Counted from the stretch's first letter, positions 46,108-58,261 are shown. The stretch is DNA of 64,000 nt from Cheilinus undulatus (GCF_018320785.1 NC_054877.1:9432030-9496029); one strand, 5' to 3'. The notes: a model not told the origin generated them from the sequence alone. A program made the numbers and translations.

Positions 46108-46310
46108 ATACATATAGTCATGGACGAAAGTATTGGCACCCCTGGAATTTTTCCAGAAAATACACCATTTCTCCCAGAAATTGTTGCAATTACAAATGTT
46201 TTTGGTATACACATTTATTTCCTTTATGTGCATTAGAACAACACAAAAAAAAACAGAAGAAAAAGCCAAAATTTACATAATTTTACACAAACCTCAAAAA
46301 TAGGCTGGAC
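46108..46310. mobile_element. Tc1/mariner-like terminal fragment
   Basis: TAGTCATGGACGAAAGTATT followed by GGCACCCCTGGAATTTTTCC matches the terminus of a widespread fish Tc1-like transposon, as remembered from the family. It breaks off after AGGCTGGACAAAA. No transposase here. Confidence 0.55.
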
Positions 46311-46539
46311 AAAAAAAAACATATAAAGATAATGAGTTTTTGTTTTAAACAGCAGCTGTTGTGTTTGTTGTAAAAATCAAAGGTACAAGCTTTAGTAACA
46401 GTGGAGTGTTGTTTTTTCTACCTCTGTTAATGCTAGCATCTACATCCTCCTAGGACCCACACATATGACGACACTGCATGTCTGCTTTCCTACAACAGTG
46501 TAATAAATTCTACTATTAGAATTTTTCAGATTTTTGTCC

Positions 46540-47260
46540 AGAATATCCACTTAAGTGTAAGTCATTTGCTTGAAATATGGAAATACATTGCTATTTGGAT
46601 ATTTTTGGGAATTTGCTTGGAAATTAGCAAGTATTTCAATAGAAATTAACAAGTATTTCAATGGAAATTAAGGAGATATGTTGGCAAATATTGAAGAGTA
46701 TTATTGGAAGAATTTGGGTACATTTTCTTGAATTTTTGGGACATTTTCAAGAATAAATTTGTAAATTTATTCTAAACTTTTAGGAATCAAATTGGTAATT
46801 TTGAGGTAGCTGTTTTTTGAATATTTTAGGAATTTTCATAGAAAATTCAGGGAATTTATTCAGATATTTGGATGTTTCTGTCATTTTCACAGAATTTTGG
46901 AGAATGCATTGGGATTTTTTTTTTTTCAGAATTTGGTATGAAATTTTAGGGTGAATGTTCTGTTCTTTCAGTAATTTGCTTGAAAAATGTCATGAATTTG
47001 CATAGAATGTGGGATTTTTTTATTTGACTTTATAAACTTTATGATAAAGTTTTAATGCAAGATTTGATGATTATTTAAAGAAATTTTGGGGTACTTTTTC
47101 GATAATTTTTTGATTTGTTTCTGGAGAGGAAATTCTTCCAAGAAATTCCAGTTAAAAAAACACCCTCATGTTTTGACATATCAGACCCTCCTTATCCCAA
47201 ATAATTAGGAAAAACTCAAAATGCTTTCCAAACAAAAGCTCAGGTCTCTGGAGGATATGA
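46540..47260 (-). repeat. AT-rich dispersed repeat (inverted copy of 10925-11910)
   Basis: The minus strand starts from CCAGAGACCTGAGCTTTTG (near 47250) and runs into degenerate AAATTCC motifs, matching 10925 onward. Confidence 0.55.
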
Positions 47261-47338
47261 GATGTATTGCAAAGGTCGTGAAAATTTAGCAGAATGTTCT
47301 TGAACATCACTCTCAAGTATTAAAAGGTCAATATGTAA

Positions 47339-48400
47339 CAGTTTGGAGAAATAGCGGTTAATAAACCTACACTTTCTGCTCACTTTGCCTTTCACTGTTA
47401 CTTTACTCAGACTGGTTGTTCTTCTGTCTTTTTTCAGTCTGTTCACCCAGGATACCGTTGGGTTTGTACATTGTGTAGCCTTAAGCCTGGTTTATGCCTC
47501 TGCATCAAGTCTACGCTGTAGCAGCCAACACCAATGTGAGCACTAATACTGGTGAGTTCATGTCACTGCTCGGCCCAAACACGACTCGACAGTGTGATTT
47601 TTACGCCAGTTTCCGGTCCTGTCGCCACATTTCCTGCTTGTTTGTGTAAACCCTGGCAACTGAAATGAAGTGTTTTATGATGGAGGTGGGGCTGATAATT
47701 ATTAAGCAGTAGTTGATAATACTGCAGGTATGACAAAACAGAAGAGGGGAAGATGGAGGGCACAGCTGCTGACTTAGCCGAGGATGAGGAAGAGGAAATT
47801 ATTTTGGACTTACTAGGTCACTGAGAGAGGTGGATGAGGAATTGCACGTATATATTTTTGGATGTTTGCGAGTAGATAGGACAAGTTGTATGGCCGTCTG
47901 CAGCCATTTGTCTCCCAGCAGAAAACACAACATTACTGCAGAAGTCTGGAAGTCACCAGTGGTTCTCCATCTTTTTTTCCCTTTGAGCACCACTCCTATT
48001 TAAAAAAGTATCATGGTATTAACTATAATGTTCTAATCTAATTTGACCAATTTTGGATGAGACAGAGCCTTTCATGCTGCTGAAACATCTGACACCCTCC
48101 AAAGGGGGTCCAAAATCCTAGGTTGGGAACCAAGGGTGTTGGCTAGCATAGCGTAGCTTTAACACAGAAGAATAAATCGGGCTTTACAGAGGAGCAGCGG
48201 GTTATTTAGGGATCGCCGATGGTTGACCAGCTGTTGGAAAAAATGCCAGGGCAGAACTTCGCTGAGTCTAGCCCTGGCAATAAGTAAGTCGGAGTAAAGG
48301 AAAATGGGAAAAAACAAACCTGAGAAAATTATTCCCCCTTACCCTTGGTCGTTATCACAGTGATGTGAAGTAATCTTGGTTATTTTTCAGCCCTGTGTCC
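47339..48400. repeat. Dispersed repeat carrying a PIF/Harbinger-like core (copy 2)
   Basis: Matches 19487-20560 on both sides of the core. The core, 47484-48183, has ends AGCCTGGTTTATGC and GAATAAATCGGGCT and a TTA duplication (47481-47483 and 48184-48186), as expected for PIF/Harbinger. A hAT-like MITE (about 47954-48136) is nested in it. No transposase. Confidence 0.65.
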
Positions 48401-48718
48401 ATGTAAAGATAATCTGATATGGATCAGTTAACAATCTTAACGTCAAAGGTCCGAGTGCATCGGTCCGTGGAGCCCTGGATCGGTAAAAATGGGGCATGAA
48501 TTGGTCTTTGGACAGGTTTTAATGTTGGAGATCGGTTCACTGAGGCTCAGAAGCTTTTTTTCATAGTCTGTTCCGCCATGCTTTGGCTCAATGTCTTTGA
48601 TCTCATGCGACCCCTGTTGACCTTTTACCTTTACATTAGAGTTCTGTTTGATGTAGGTGCTCGATGGTCACCGGTCATCACCAAAACATCTTTTACAGTT
48701 CTGCCCCTCAGAAATCAA

Positions 48719-49899
48719 GGGTGAATCCCATTTCTACCCCTTAACCCTTCCCCTTAGCCCTACCCCTTTGTGTACCCCTTCCTCTTGTAACAGAGTGATA
48801 AGGGAAGGGGTGAAAACCTTCCCTTGAGAAACGAGACGCCACTTGATTGCAGTTCATCATCACACACTGCTGATAAACAGCTGCGTCATCAGAGGTGACT
48901 ATAAAGCTTCAACAATCTCATTCATACTGCATTGATCTTCTCCACTTAATTATTCAATTAATAACCCTCGTTTACACCTGTAGATACCAAAGCTACAATA
49001 AACTTAAATCCTCAGTGGCTAAAGATTGAATATGAGAAAACACAACTGTTATGTTTTCTATAATCATTATGCTGAAAATATTTTTCATTTATCCTTCGTA
49101 GTCTGTTGTACCATTTCACGATTGAATGCAGCACATGGAGGGGAAATTCATCGTACTCCTTGGTTTCAAGTGTGGTCCTGAAAAATCTTCGTTTCAAGGG
49201 CTATGTAGCTAGGGCTGGGTATTGTTAAGAACCTCATGATTCAATTTGATTTCGATTCTTTAGGTTGCAATTCGATTCGATATCGATTCGATTTGACATT
49301 GATTTAAATGGTTCAGGGTCGATTCAGTAAGAAGTAGAAATACACAAATAACCTGTTGACAATTTTTAATTATTTTCATGCCCATGTGAACATATTTGGT
49401 AGGTCACCTCACATTTTTGAGCAATAAAACATCTGAAAATGTTTCCTTGCACAATAATAACTTATTTGTGCATATGGGGTACAAAAGTAAAAAACATGAC
49501 AGTTCTGTATAAACACTGAAAAAGTAAAGTGCATGTAAACTATAATAATATTTCTGTCCTCTTGGAAATTGTGATAAACCTCACATAACATGATTATGGT
49601 TGGTTGTTTGGTCAGTGCGGCCTCCATCCATACAACGCGAATCACACGCACAGCGACCCCAACTGGCCAGGAGGTGAATCAATTCAGAGGATTTGCTGAA
49701 TCGATATTGAATTGGGGGAGGAAATATCGCGATGCATTGATTAATCGATATTTTTACCCACCCCTGTATGTAGCCCTTGGCCCTTAGCCCTACCCCTCGA
49801 TTCAAAAGAGAGCTGGGACATCACTTTACCTGACATGAACGTGCAAAACCAAGGGGTAGGGCTAAGATAAGGGCTAGGGGGTAGAAATGGGATTCACCC
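48719..49899. mobile_element. MITE with GGGTGAATCCCATTTC inverted ends, split by a hAT
   Basis: The ends GGGTGAATCCCATTTCTACC and its near-perfect reverse complement continue inward as CTTAGCCCTACCCCTT on both arms. The class is uncertain. It is interrupted by the hAT element at 49210-49766. 48401-48718 holds nothing recognised. Confidence 0.75.
49210..49766. mobile_element. Non-autonomous hAT element, 557 bp
   Basis: A perfect 8-bp duplication TATGTAGC lies at 49202-49209 and 49767-49774. The ends are TAGGGCTGGGTATTG and TTACCCACCCCTG. The interior is rich in ATTCGATTCGATAT-like motifs. No coding capacity. Confidence 0.88.
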
Positions 49900-50262
49900 C
49901 AAGTCATGTGGACTTAATATGAAGGGGGGATAACTTTCGAAATGTCGGCCTGTCTGTATGGTTTGGGGAAAAGCAATTAAGAACTACGGCAGCTCATAAA
50001 TCTCACCTGTTGAGACAGAGGAGCTAAAACACTAAACGTAGCACAAACAGACCTGAACATAAACACTTTTCTGAGTTAAAACTTGTGGGAGTCCTCAGTT
50101 ATTACCATAAAACAACCCGTTTTATTACGTAACATGTTAAACAGATTTGGTGACATAATCAATACATCTGAGCCCACTGATTGATATTAAACAGAGAGGA
50201 CTTCACTGAGCTGGAGAGCAGCTGTTCTCCAGTGAATTAATTCAAGAATGAAAACAATCAAG

Positions 50263-50769
50263 TAGGGATGCACCGATCCACCTTTTCTGGTCCCGATACC
50301 AATATTGATCCGATACCAGTGTTAAAAGAATAACCTGCTTGCCCTACTGCAAGATAAGACTAGTAATTGTTTTGGGTAAAAGGCAAAAAATGAGTACATA
50401 TAGATTACTGAAGTTGATATTTATTTAAACTATAAAGTGTTTAAATGTTTACCAGCAGTTTGGTAAAAACAATGCTTCAGGACCTACAGAAATTACTATT
50501 CAATTGTAAACTTTTATACCCTGTAGACTGGTAATGCAGCAAAAAACAAAGAGAGTGCATCAGAGGTAACATTCCAGTACAAAACTGTATTACACAAGTG
50601 TTTTTAACCACATACTATAAACAAAGTGACAATTTTGTGAGAAAATAGTGCAAACAACCTTGTAAAAAAGGCATTAAGGATCAGCCCTTTCCCACCGATA
50701 CCTGATCCAGCTTTGAGGGGCTGGATCGGGCCGATACCTGATACTAGGATCGGTATCGGTGCATCCCTA
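50263..50769. mobile_element. Non-autonomous hAT element, 507 bp
   Basis: A perfect 8-bp duplication CAATCAAG lies at 50255-50262 and 50770-50777. The ends are TAGGGATGCACCGATCC and ATCGGTGCATCCCTA. No transposase. Confidence 0.92.
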
Positions 50770-50777
50770 CAATCAAG

Positions 50778-52338
50778 AACAGTCAGACACACAGAGAAAG
50801 GAAATAACCATGTTTTGGCAACATGTGGACTAAATCCTCACATTAAGAGGAATTATGAAAGGAGAAAATTTAATGTATAGAAAGCTGTTTTTATTTTACT
50901 GTTTTCAATACTATTTAACCCCTTATTCTTCTGTACTAGCAGACACAGAGCTCTGTCTATCCAAATCTCCTTGTGATTTTGAATTTATTTTAATTTGGGT
51001 TTCTCTGGAAAATTTGATATTTAGTTTTTACTATTTTTAGGATTAATAATGCTAAGGAAGTTACAACAGAAGAACAAAAATGTATGTACCAGTAAAAACT
51101 CATTTTAATATTAATCTTCCAAATAACTGTCAAAGTGAGACACCTGGGCAGGTGTGTGATGAAAACTTTCTTAAACATAATTTCAGAATGTCTGCACAAG
51201 AGGCCTGAGATTAAGACCCTATTATAAATGAGCTGAAATAAACTTAGATTATAATGAAATTGTTGTGATTCCCCCTTTTGTTGTAAGTTTTGCTGAAACA
51301 AAAAGTTATTTTGATTCCATAATCTGTTTAAACTGGATCGAATCGGACCAAATCAAATCAATCTGTATTTTAATGAGTCATCAGTGAATCGATTTATTGC
51401 TTGTGAATCGAGATTAGAATCGAATCATCTTGAGAAGGAGAGATTCACACCAACTTTAGTTCTTATATTGTAGTTAATTTTTATTTTTCACTTGTCATCA
51501 AGGTAAAGTGGCATTTCCTCATTTTAACATCTTCTACTTCATGCATGAGTGTAATACTCCCTATTCTAGCGAGAAAAAAGCTCCATCATTAAGACAGTGG
51601 TCTAATGATGCCTGAAAGCTGTACTCTTATTACAGGAATATGGTCTATTTTTTTAAATGGTGTTCACTTTTAATTTTTTGCAACCACATTTTTTGTTTGT
51701 GAGTTGATTTATAGTACATGTTTGACTTTTTAACACCATCTCTGGACCTGGTGAACACATTTTAAGGGAAAAAGCTGCTTCTATGGCCTGTCAAATCCTG
51801 ACTGAATGAAGATGACCTCTGACCTATTTGCTAACATGTTTAGGGCTTGAATCGTGGCGTTGGGTGTAAATCTGTTGGGTCAATCAGTGAAGTTTATGAA
51901 ATCCCCTGAAGTGTGCAGACACAAACTGGCCGCTGTCTCATGTGAGTGAGTCATGTAGACAGGGCACAGATTCAAAGATCACTGGTTTCACCCATGCAGG
52001 CTTAGTGCTGTATTTGTCATAGTGACCGTGGATGCATCAAAAACACAGGACTGTGCCTGTCAATGTCACTGCATCATCTTTCTCTTCCCTCATGATTTAC
52101 AAGCCGCGCATCATCTTGACTGCATGTTTCGTTATAATGACACAGCGTGATGTTCAAGCTTACAACATGGGCGTAAATGCCTGCATGGCTGGTATTTAAG
52201 CCAGGCCTCGAGGCAGATAATTTGTTCCAAGGATTTTTGTTCTAATCAAGCCACTTGAATTACACGATGAGAATTGTTACAGCCCATGAATCAGATGAAT
52301 CAGTTCTCAGCTAAAAATGACACTTATGAGCACTAATG
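50778..52338. other. Intergenic, nothing recognised
   Basis: GATCGAATCGGACC-like motifs near 51335-51425 hint at another worn MITE end. Otherwise there is no gene and no delimited repeat. Confidence 0.35.
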
Positions 52339-52651
52339 CAGTGGTTCCCAACCTTTTTTACATTGAGCCCCCCCTTCAAATATCTAAGAATACCCCCCCA
52401 AGGACCCATACAGAACAAACTAACATATTGCTGTCAAAAATACACATGAATTTGAATTGTTTTTATCATTTGAAGCCAAATCCAAAAGCCCAGACCATAA
52501 GTGTTGATAGCAAAAGGCCTTGGTATATAAACCAACTGTATGGGTTTTAACAAGATTTTAGGTATTGAGTGAAAGTAATTTTAAAAATCTCAGAGCAGAC
52601 AGGCCATCGCGCCCACCAAAGGGGGTCCTGGACCCCAGGTTGGGAACCAAG
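52339..52651. mobile_element. hAT-Charlie-type MITE, about 313 bp
   Basis: Ends CAGTGGTTCCCAACCTTTTT and, on the other strand, CTTGGTTCCCAACCTGGGG. No convincing target duplication, so the right boundary is approximate. It lies just beyond the 3' end of gene E. Confidence 0.65.
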
Positions 52652-52720
52652 GTTTTTAATTCATATTCAAGTGCTGATATGACAGTAAAGTAACTGATTT
52701 TGCACTTAATAACTTACAAA

Positions 52721-55700
52721 TCAAAGACGTACATTTGGCAATCTGCCTGTTAGACCGCAAATACCCACCAATGCACAGACCCCAAGGACCCCCATTATGA
52801 TCTCAATATTTCTAGAGCTGTTCTCTGCTTCCCTCCTTACCCTCCTGTCCTGCTCTTCTTTCAGTGCTTTTATTTCCTCTTCTTTCTTTTTCTTTAAATC
52901 TTTTCTTTTCTGTTTCTCCTTCTCCACATCACCTTTAGCTTCTCTTATTTGTTGCTCATATTTTTTCTCCATTTTCTTCTCCAGTTCCTCCTGTTCTTTA
53001 CGCAGTTCCTCTTCTTTCTGTTTCTGGATTCTTTGTTTCTCCTCTTCGATCGCCCTCTCGGCCTTCTGGAACATCTCAGTGGTGTAGTGGTTCCCTCTGT
53101 TCATCTCTGTTATGTTTCTGATCTTGTTGTGCAGCTTTCTCACCTGAGAACGATCCTCCAGGTTGTTGTCAAAGACGTGGTACTGTCCGTTACAGTTGGC
53201 CACAAGCTCCTGCAGCTCCTCACTCTCCCTCAAGAACTCCTCTATAGACCCTCCTCTGAGCAGGTCACCATGGGTGAAGAGGATCATGCTGAATTTGTCT
53301 GCTTTCTCTCCAAAGATTTGCTGAATCCTCTCCACCGTCTTCTTTTCTTCCTCCGTGTATCTGTCCAGCTTGATAACAATCAAGAAGACATGGGGTCCAG
53401 GAGAGGCATAAGAGATGCACTGGGCGATGTTTTTACTGGTTTTCTCTTCATCAGTTTGGGTGTCGAACAGACCTGGAGTGTCGATGACAGCAACCCTCTG
53501 TCCATCCACCTCACCACAGGCCTTGGAGCAGAATATGGTCAGTGATTTAGGAGAGAACTTCGTTTCAAATTCTTCTCTTCCCAGAATGGTGTTTCCTGTG
53601 CTGCTCTTCCCAGCTCCGGTCTTCCCCACCATCACGATCCGGATCTCCTCATTGTTGTATCTCATCAGCTCTGATCAGATGGCAGAAAAAAACATGTATA
53701 CAGAATTAGGTACTCTATTTCTTCATAATACTTATCTGCATAGCACAATTAAACACATAACAAAGTGCCTCACACAACATGTATTTAAACAGACAGATAG
53801 ACAGAATCCTACAAAGTAAGAAGCAAGCAATATAATTAAGAACATGATAGAGTAATAGATAAAACATTAATAATAATAGAAAGTTAAGATCAGAGAGTAA
53901 AACCTTTGTTATTTAAAAAGAATGTTTTCAGCAAAGAAATAAAATGAGGGACTGAGTCTGCGAGTCTGATCTCCTCTGGCAGGCTCTTCCAAAGTTTGGG
54001 GTGTGATATGTTATCAAGAGGACCTATAGCCAACAGTACAAACTCTTTGATAAACAAAAAGGGGCCCTGTGTTGTTCCTTTTTTCCAATCACTTAACCGC
54101 TAATGTGCCGACAGATGTCCGTTGTGTTACGTGTCTCCACAGGAACGAGATCTCAGTCTGATAACTGTGATTTTGAGAATTTTGAGTCAACTCTTACTGT
54201 AACAGCAGATCTTAGGCACTGTGTTTATGAGCCAAAAGAGAAAGAATCTCTTTGTTGTTACATCCAGTTCTGCGGTATAGTTCCACATGTTCATCAATTT
54301 TGTAGAGGCAGTCAGGATTTGTTGTTTTTTATTGTTTTAAATACTCATATATTAACAACAAAAACATAACAGTGCTTATCTCTCTTTTCCTCTTCCATTC
54401 CATCTGTTTAGATGTGAGATGCACAGGTGACGGACTCCACCTCGATACATAATGGGAGAGCAAAGCGAGAGTGATCACTCATTTATTGATCAAGGACATT
54501 TTGCTACAAATGTAGAAAAGCAAAAACCCTTGGGCATATGTCCACTTAGAAATAACTGGCCACACTAATAGCAGAGAGACTATAGAGATCTGCATGTGCT
54601 AATAGATTCTCGCCACCAGAGAATTAGCTCTAATCATATGCCGGCACTAACACACCTGGGTCTGTCCTCCACTGCAAGATGACCTAATCTGAGATTCCAT
54701 TAGCCAGTATTTGCCAGCATTTGGCCGATTTCACAGTTGGAAATCGGGCAGATAAAAATATCAACGGTCAAAATATCCAGGTGGTAAAATATGCCAATTC
54801 CAAGACAAGTAAATCTGATTATATTTATTATGAGATAATTTGCATGCAATGCTGGGGTTGTTTACTGACTCAGGCAGCAGGCACATGGCTCATTAAGGGA
54901 TGTGAATATTCATGAGATCGACATTGATGACGTCAAACAAAGCTCTATCTGTCGGGGACTTAAGTCACTGAAAGTCATGCAGGGAAATTTTGGCTGGGAC
55001 ATTCTTGTAAAAGAGATTTGAAATCTCAGTGAGGATTTTCTGGTTCAATAAAAGTTCAATTAAATCAGAGGTATGGAAGGATCTTGAGTTAGTCATTGCC
55101 ACAGGTAATAATGAAACTGAAACAAAGGGAACTGCAGAAAGCATTTTTTATTTTTTCCCTGTATGTATATTATATAGAGAGATTGGGACTCAGCCATTAA
55201 CTGATAAGGGCTGAATCTCCATCCTTTCCCTAAACCTTGAGCCTGACTGCACCTGGAAAGTTATTGAGTGCATGTGACTGCAAGGGCTGGAAGTGGTAGA
55301 AAGAGAAATGGAACAGCCCTTTGTTTTTTTGTTGGCAGTCGGCATCTTGCAGATGTAAAAAAACAAAGATAACAACTATGCCTCACTTATAGATCTATCT
55401 TCTCTGTGGATGAAGGCTGTTTTAAATAATTTACTTACAGGAAAAATACTTTTGTTTGCAACGTCCACCCCTTTTTTGGACCTTCCATATTTTTTGTTTA
55501 CAATTTCGCTCTTTTCACTTCACTTTTATAGCGTTTGCTAGTGGGCATCCCCAGAAATCCCTGTCATACATCACAATGCAGTCAACTATGGGTAATTTCC
55601 TCACACTAAGTCAGATATGCCTACTCAAGGAAAGGGTGCATGAAGGGCTCAAAAAGTCTGTGAGAGATCCCTCATGCACTTTATGACTTGACGGAGGGAC

Positions 55701-57179
55701 AGCCCTAAACCCTCACAGACTTGGCAGGAGCGCACTTCAGAGTCAGTGAGTGAGGACAAGGAGATTCAGCTAAGGAAAGGAGCTTTGTTACTTCCTTTAT
55801 TATCTCCTTTAGCCTAGGAAACACTGGACCATCCTTTACCAAAGGAGAGATGAAAAGACGCCCCACAATTCTTTGCATAAACTTCATTTAAAGTGACGCA
55901 CCTGTTGACTGCTCATCAAAACAAGTGATCAGTTTGACTGTAACTTTACTAGCCCTGATTTAAACAGTAAAATTCATTTCCAAACCTACAATTCATGTGA
56001 TAAACGGAAGGAAACAGGGATGAACAGAGGAATATGAAAACGATATAATTCCACTTATGATAAGCATTTTTCCTTCTCATTTCCATTTCTATCCCAACAG
56101 TAAACCGATCACACAAGTATGTCAAACTGCATTTGTGTAGCTATTTTAAAAAATATAAAGTCAATGTGATAAAAGTTTTTAAATCACTACCAATTCAAGT
56201 GATAAAGGTGGCATGTTGTCATATTGTTATTATATTTATCATCATAATTACGCAGGTAAGAGTGGTTTATAAATATTTTCACCTAAGCTGAAAGAAAGCC
56301 AGAACCAGAGTAGACTCAAAATGAGCAGAGATGAAAGAATTAAAGAACAAATGAATAGGTAGGAAATGAGACAAAACGATTTAATGGTGTGAAATAAAAT
56401 GACTTGAATATCATTCATCTAGTTGTATTGACTTTGCAGAGTTCAGAGAAAAGTTTCTGCTGTTCTAGATGTTTACAGTCACATTTCCTCGTCCTGAGGA
56501 GACTTTAGGAAATAAAAATCTGAATGAGCTCATATTTATCACCTCGAGGTTTTTCACGTTTCATTCGCAGCTCATAACAACACGGAGAATGCACCGAGTG
56601 GTGGATGTGAATTTTGTAGTCCATCGATGTTAAATTGTAGTTTTTACATAAATAACACGTCACGTCCGTAACATCCGCCTCGGAAAAGTGCGGTCAGACC
56701 CCCCCCCCGCTCTCCTTTTACCCTGTGACGTGTTTCACCGGCGTTAAGGAAAAGTGGATAGGAAAGGACTTAGGAGGTAATATTTTGACTTCTCCGTCCC
56801 TATCTCTCCTCCTCCAGAGCGCGCACACGCACGCCGACACACACGCCAGAGGAGCACAGTCACCTTCATGCAGAGTCTGAATACAACGTCTAAAAACGCA
56901 GAATCCCTCCTGATGTGCAGACGCTCCGGTTTAATTTTCCTCCTGCTCTTCTGCTTCAAACATCGTAATGCACGTTCTTTCGTTACGAACTTTCTTGACG
57001 TCACAAATAAGAAGCTACGTGCGCGCAGTCGCGTACGATGAAACCTTGTTTTCATGGGGGATGACAACGCAACTTTGAGAATAAAATGAAACACAACTGT
57101 AGAGAAAGGTAGACAGGAGGCAGAGAGCCAAACAGACGGAGAGTAGAGGACTTACTGACTCACCTATATTGCTGGCCAT
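52721..57179 (-). CDS. GIMAP/AIG1-family GTPase, gene E (membrane-anchored)
   Basis: Exons 57164-57179 and 52721-53670 are joined by a 3493-bp phase-1 intron (GTGAG donor, TGATCAG acceptor) and give 321 residues starting MASNIELMRYNNEEIR. G1 GKTGAGKS (21-28), G3 DTPG, AIG1 box SPGPHVFLIVIKLDRYT, G4 THGD and YHVFDNN are all intact. A long Glu/Lys/Arg coiled coil follows, then a hydrophobic C-terminal segment (IEIIMGVLGVCALVGICGL) with a short polar tail (TGRLPNVRL), suggesting a tail-anchored protein. The large exon and 3' flank resemble gene C. A minus-strand ATTAAA near 52654 may be the poly(A) signal. The promoter differs from A to C. Confidence 0.93.
53840..54010 (-). repeat. LINE 3'-end remnant in gene E intron 1
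   Basis: GAGAGTAAAACCTTTGTTA, then GAGGGACTGAGTCTGCGAG and CAGGCTCTTCCAAAGTTTGG, match the 3' region of a common fish LINE. The first part is shared with 21820-21910 in gene C. Confidence 0.55.
54011..55771. other. Gene E intron, nothing recognised
   Basis: Intronic sequence without a delimited repeat or exon. Short frames here have no domain. Confidence 0.35.
55772..56100. repeat. Dispersed repeat shared with 22420-22720
   Basis: Contains AGGAAAGGAGCTT, CCTTTAGCCTAGGAAACACT and GACGCACCTGTTGAC in the same order as the copy in gene C intron 1. The following 56101-56639 holds nothing recognised. Confidence 0.5.
56640..57060. promoter_or_regulatory. CpG-rich stretch in gene E intron 1
   Basis: Unlike its AT-rich surroundings, this stretch has many CpGs (for example GAGCGCGCACACGCACGCCG and CGTGCGCGCAGTCGCGTACG) and a perfect CRE palindrome TGACGTCA (56996-57003), with CACGTCACG near 56659. 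It begins about 100 bp inside the intron. It may be an intronic enhancer, an alternative promoter or a GC-rich repeat; no transcript evidence can be seen. Confidence 0.35.
57164..57179 (-). CDS. Coding exon 1 of GIMAP gene E
   Basis: Sixteen nucleotides encode MASNI plus one base and are followed by a GTGAGT donor. The leader just upstream keeps AGAAGAGCTGGTCTG, matching AGAAGAGCTTGTCTG of genes B and C, which confirms homology. Confidence 0.86.
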
Positions 57180-57252
57180 AGCTGAGTCATGTAGAGAAGA
57201 GCTGGTCTGTTGTTGGACAGAAAAACAATCATCTGCTCTCAGCTACATCGCC

Positions 57253-57386
57253 CTTTTTTATGACATCATGCATCACATCAGCCTAACTCCACCTTTATTT
57301 CTATTTTGAGGGTCAAGCTGCACACAATTCACCTCCTCTCAGGATTTACAAGAAATGACTCATTCATGCAAAGTGAAAGTGAAAGT
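57253..57386 (-). promoter_or_regulatory. Gene E promoter with ISRE-like and AP-1-like sites
   Basis: On the minus strand, from distal to proximal: an ISRE-like ACTTTCACTTTCACTTT (57370-57386), an AP-1 site TGAGTCA (57356-57362) and a TATA-like CATAAAAAAG (57253-57262) about 75 bp from the ATG. The ISRE fits the GAAANNGAAA rule of IRF binding. Genes A to C lack it at this place and carry a different conserved block. Interferon control is inferred. Confidence 0.5.
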
Positions 57387-57399
57387 CAAACTGATCTCA

Positions 57400-58259
57400 G
57401 GAAATAGCAGCCTGGCTTCAGCTCACACAACCCTCATTTAACTCTTCCTTAAGCTGAACAGAGAACTGCAGCTCTTCTCACCCAGCACCTATTTTCACAA
57501 CATGCAGATCCTCAGCAGCTCTAAAAAAAAGATCATCTTGTCCTGTCCCATGCCCAAAAACTCTGGGATTAAATGAGAAAGTTCTGTTATTACTACTCAT
57601 CTCAATTCTGTTCTCATCCCCCCGTCTATGGTAGACAGGGTGTTCAGAGAATGGAGCCTTAAAGGGAACTGTTGCTGTAAAGGATCTGTATATAAATCGA
57701 AATACTGCCACATTTGAGCAATTGCAGAATGTTTTTTCTGCCTAAAAGCATTTTTCTTTAGGTATTTACATTTGAGAAATTTTGTTCAGCAAAAAATTGC
57801 ATCTTTTGAACACCTACCTGCTGATAATTCTGTGTATAAACCACCACTGAGCTCTCCTCACAGCAAGGGTCTCAACTTTTGCAAACATTTTGTCCAACAG
57901 ACTGGTCAAATCACAAGACAGCAATAGATAAGCTTGGGAAGAAGAGCTATAGCATGAAATTGATAATTACATCTGGGAGGCTAAAATATATGTTCATTTA
58001 ACTCTTTACTCCAACTTATTCAATTTTTGGTATTACACAGATTACAGTCCTCTAATGGTAAACTGCACTAAGTTTTTCCTGATCTCTCAGCCCTGTGTGA
58101 AAGGTGTAAGGCAGCTACGGCCACTCAAGCTCATCACTTCTGGACTTGTCCAAAAATGTAGGATTTCTGGTCTCATGTATACTTCAGAACCACACTGATT
58201 CCTGTGGAAGCCCATTTCCACCACTTTAAAAAAATATGGAAGTCAGGCAATTCAGGAAA
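57400..58259. other. Upstream of gene E, nothing recognised
   Basis: No supported gene or delimited repeat. One open frame at 57478-57711 has no recognisable domain. Confidence 0.35.
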
Positions 58260-58261
58260 AA

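Noticed and set aside
49810-49835. ATGTCAG followed by GTAAAG on the minus strand as exon 1 of gene D
   Set aside because: It lies inside the inverted arm of a MITE and has no leader similarity to other GIMAP exons.
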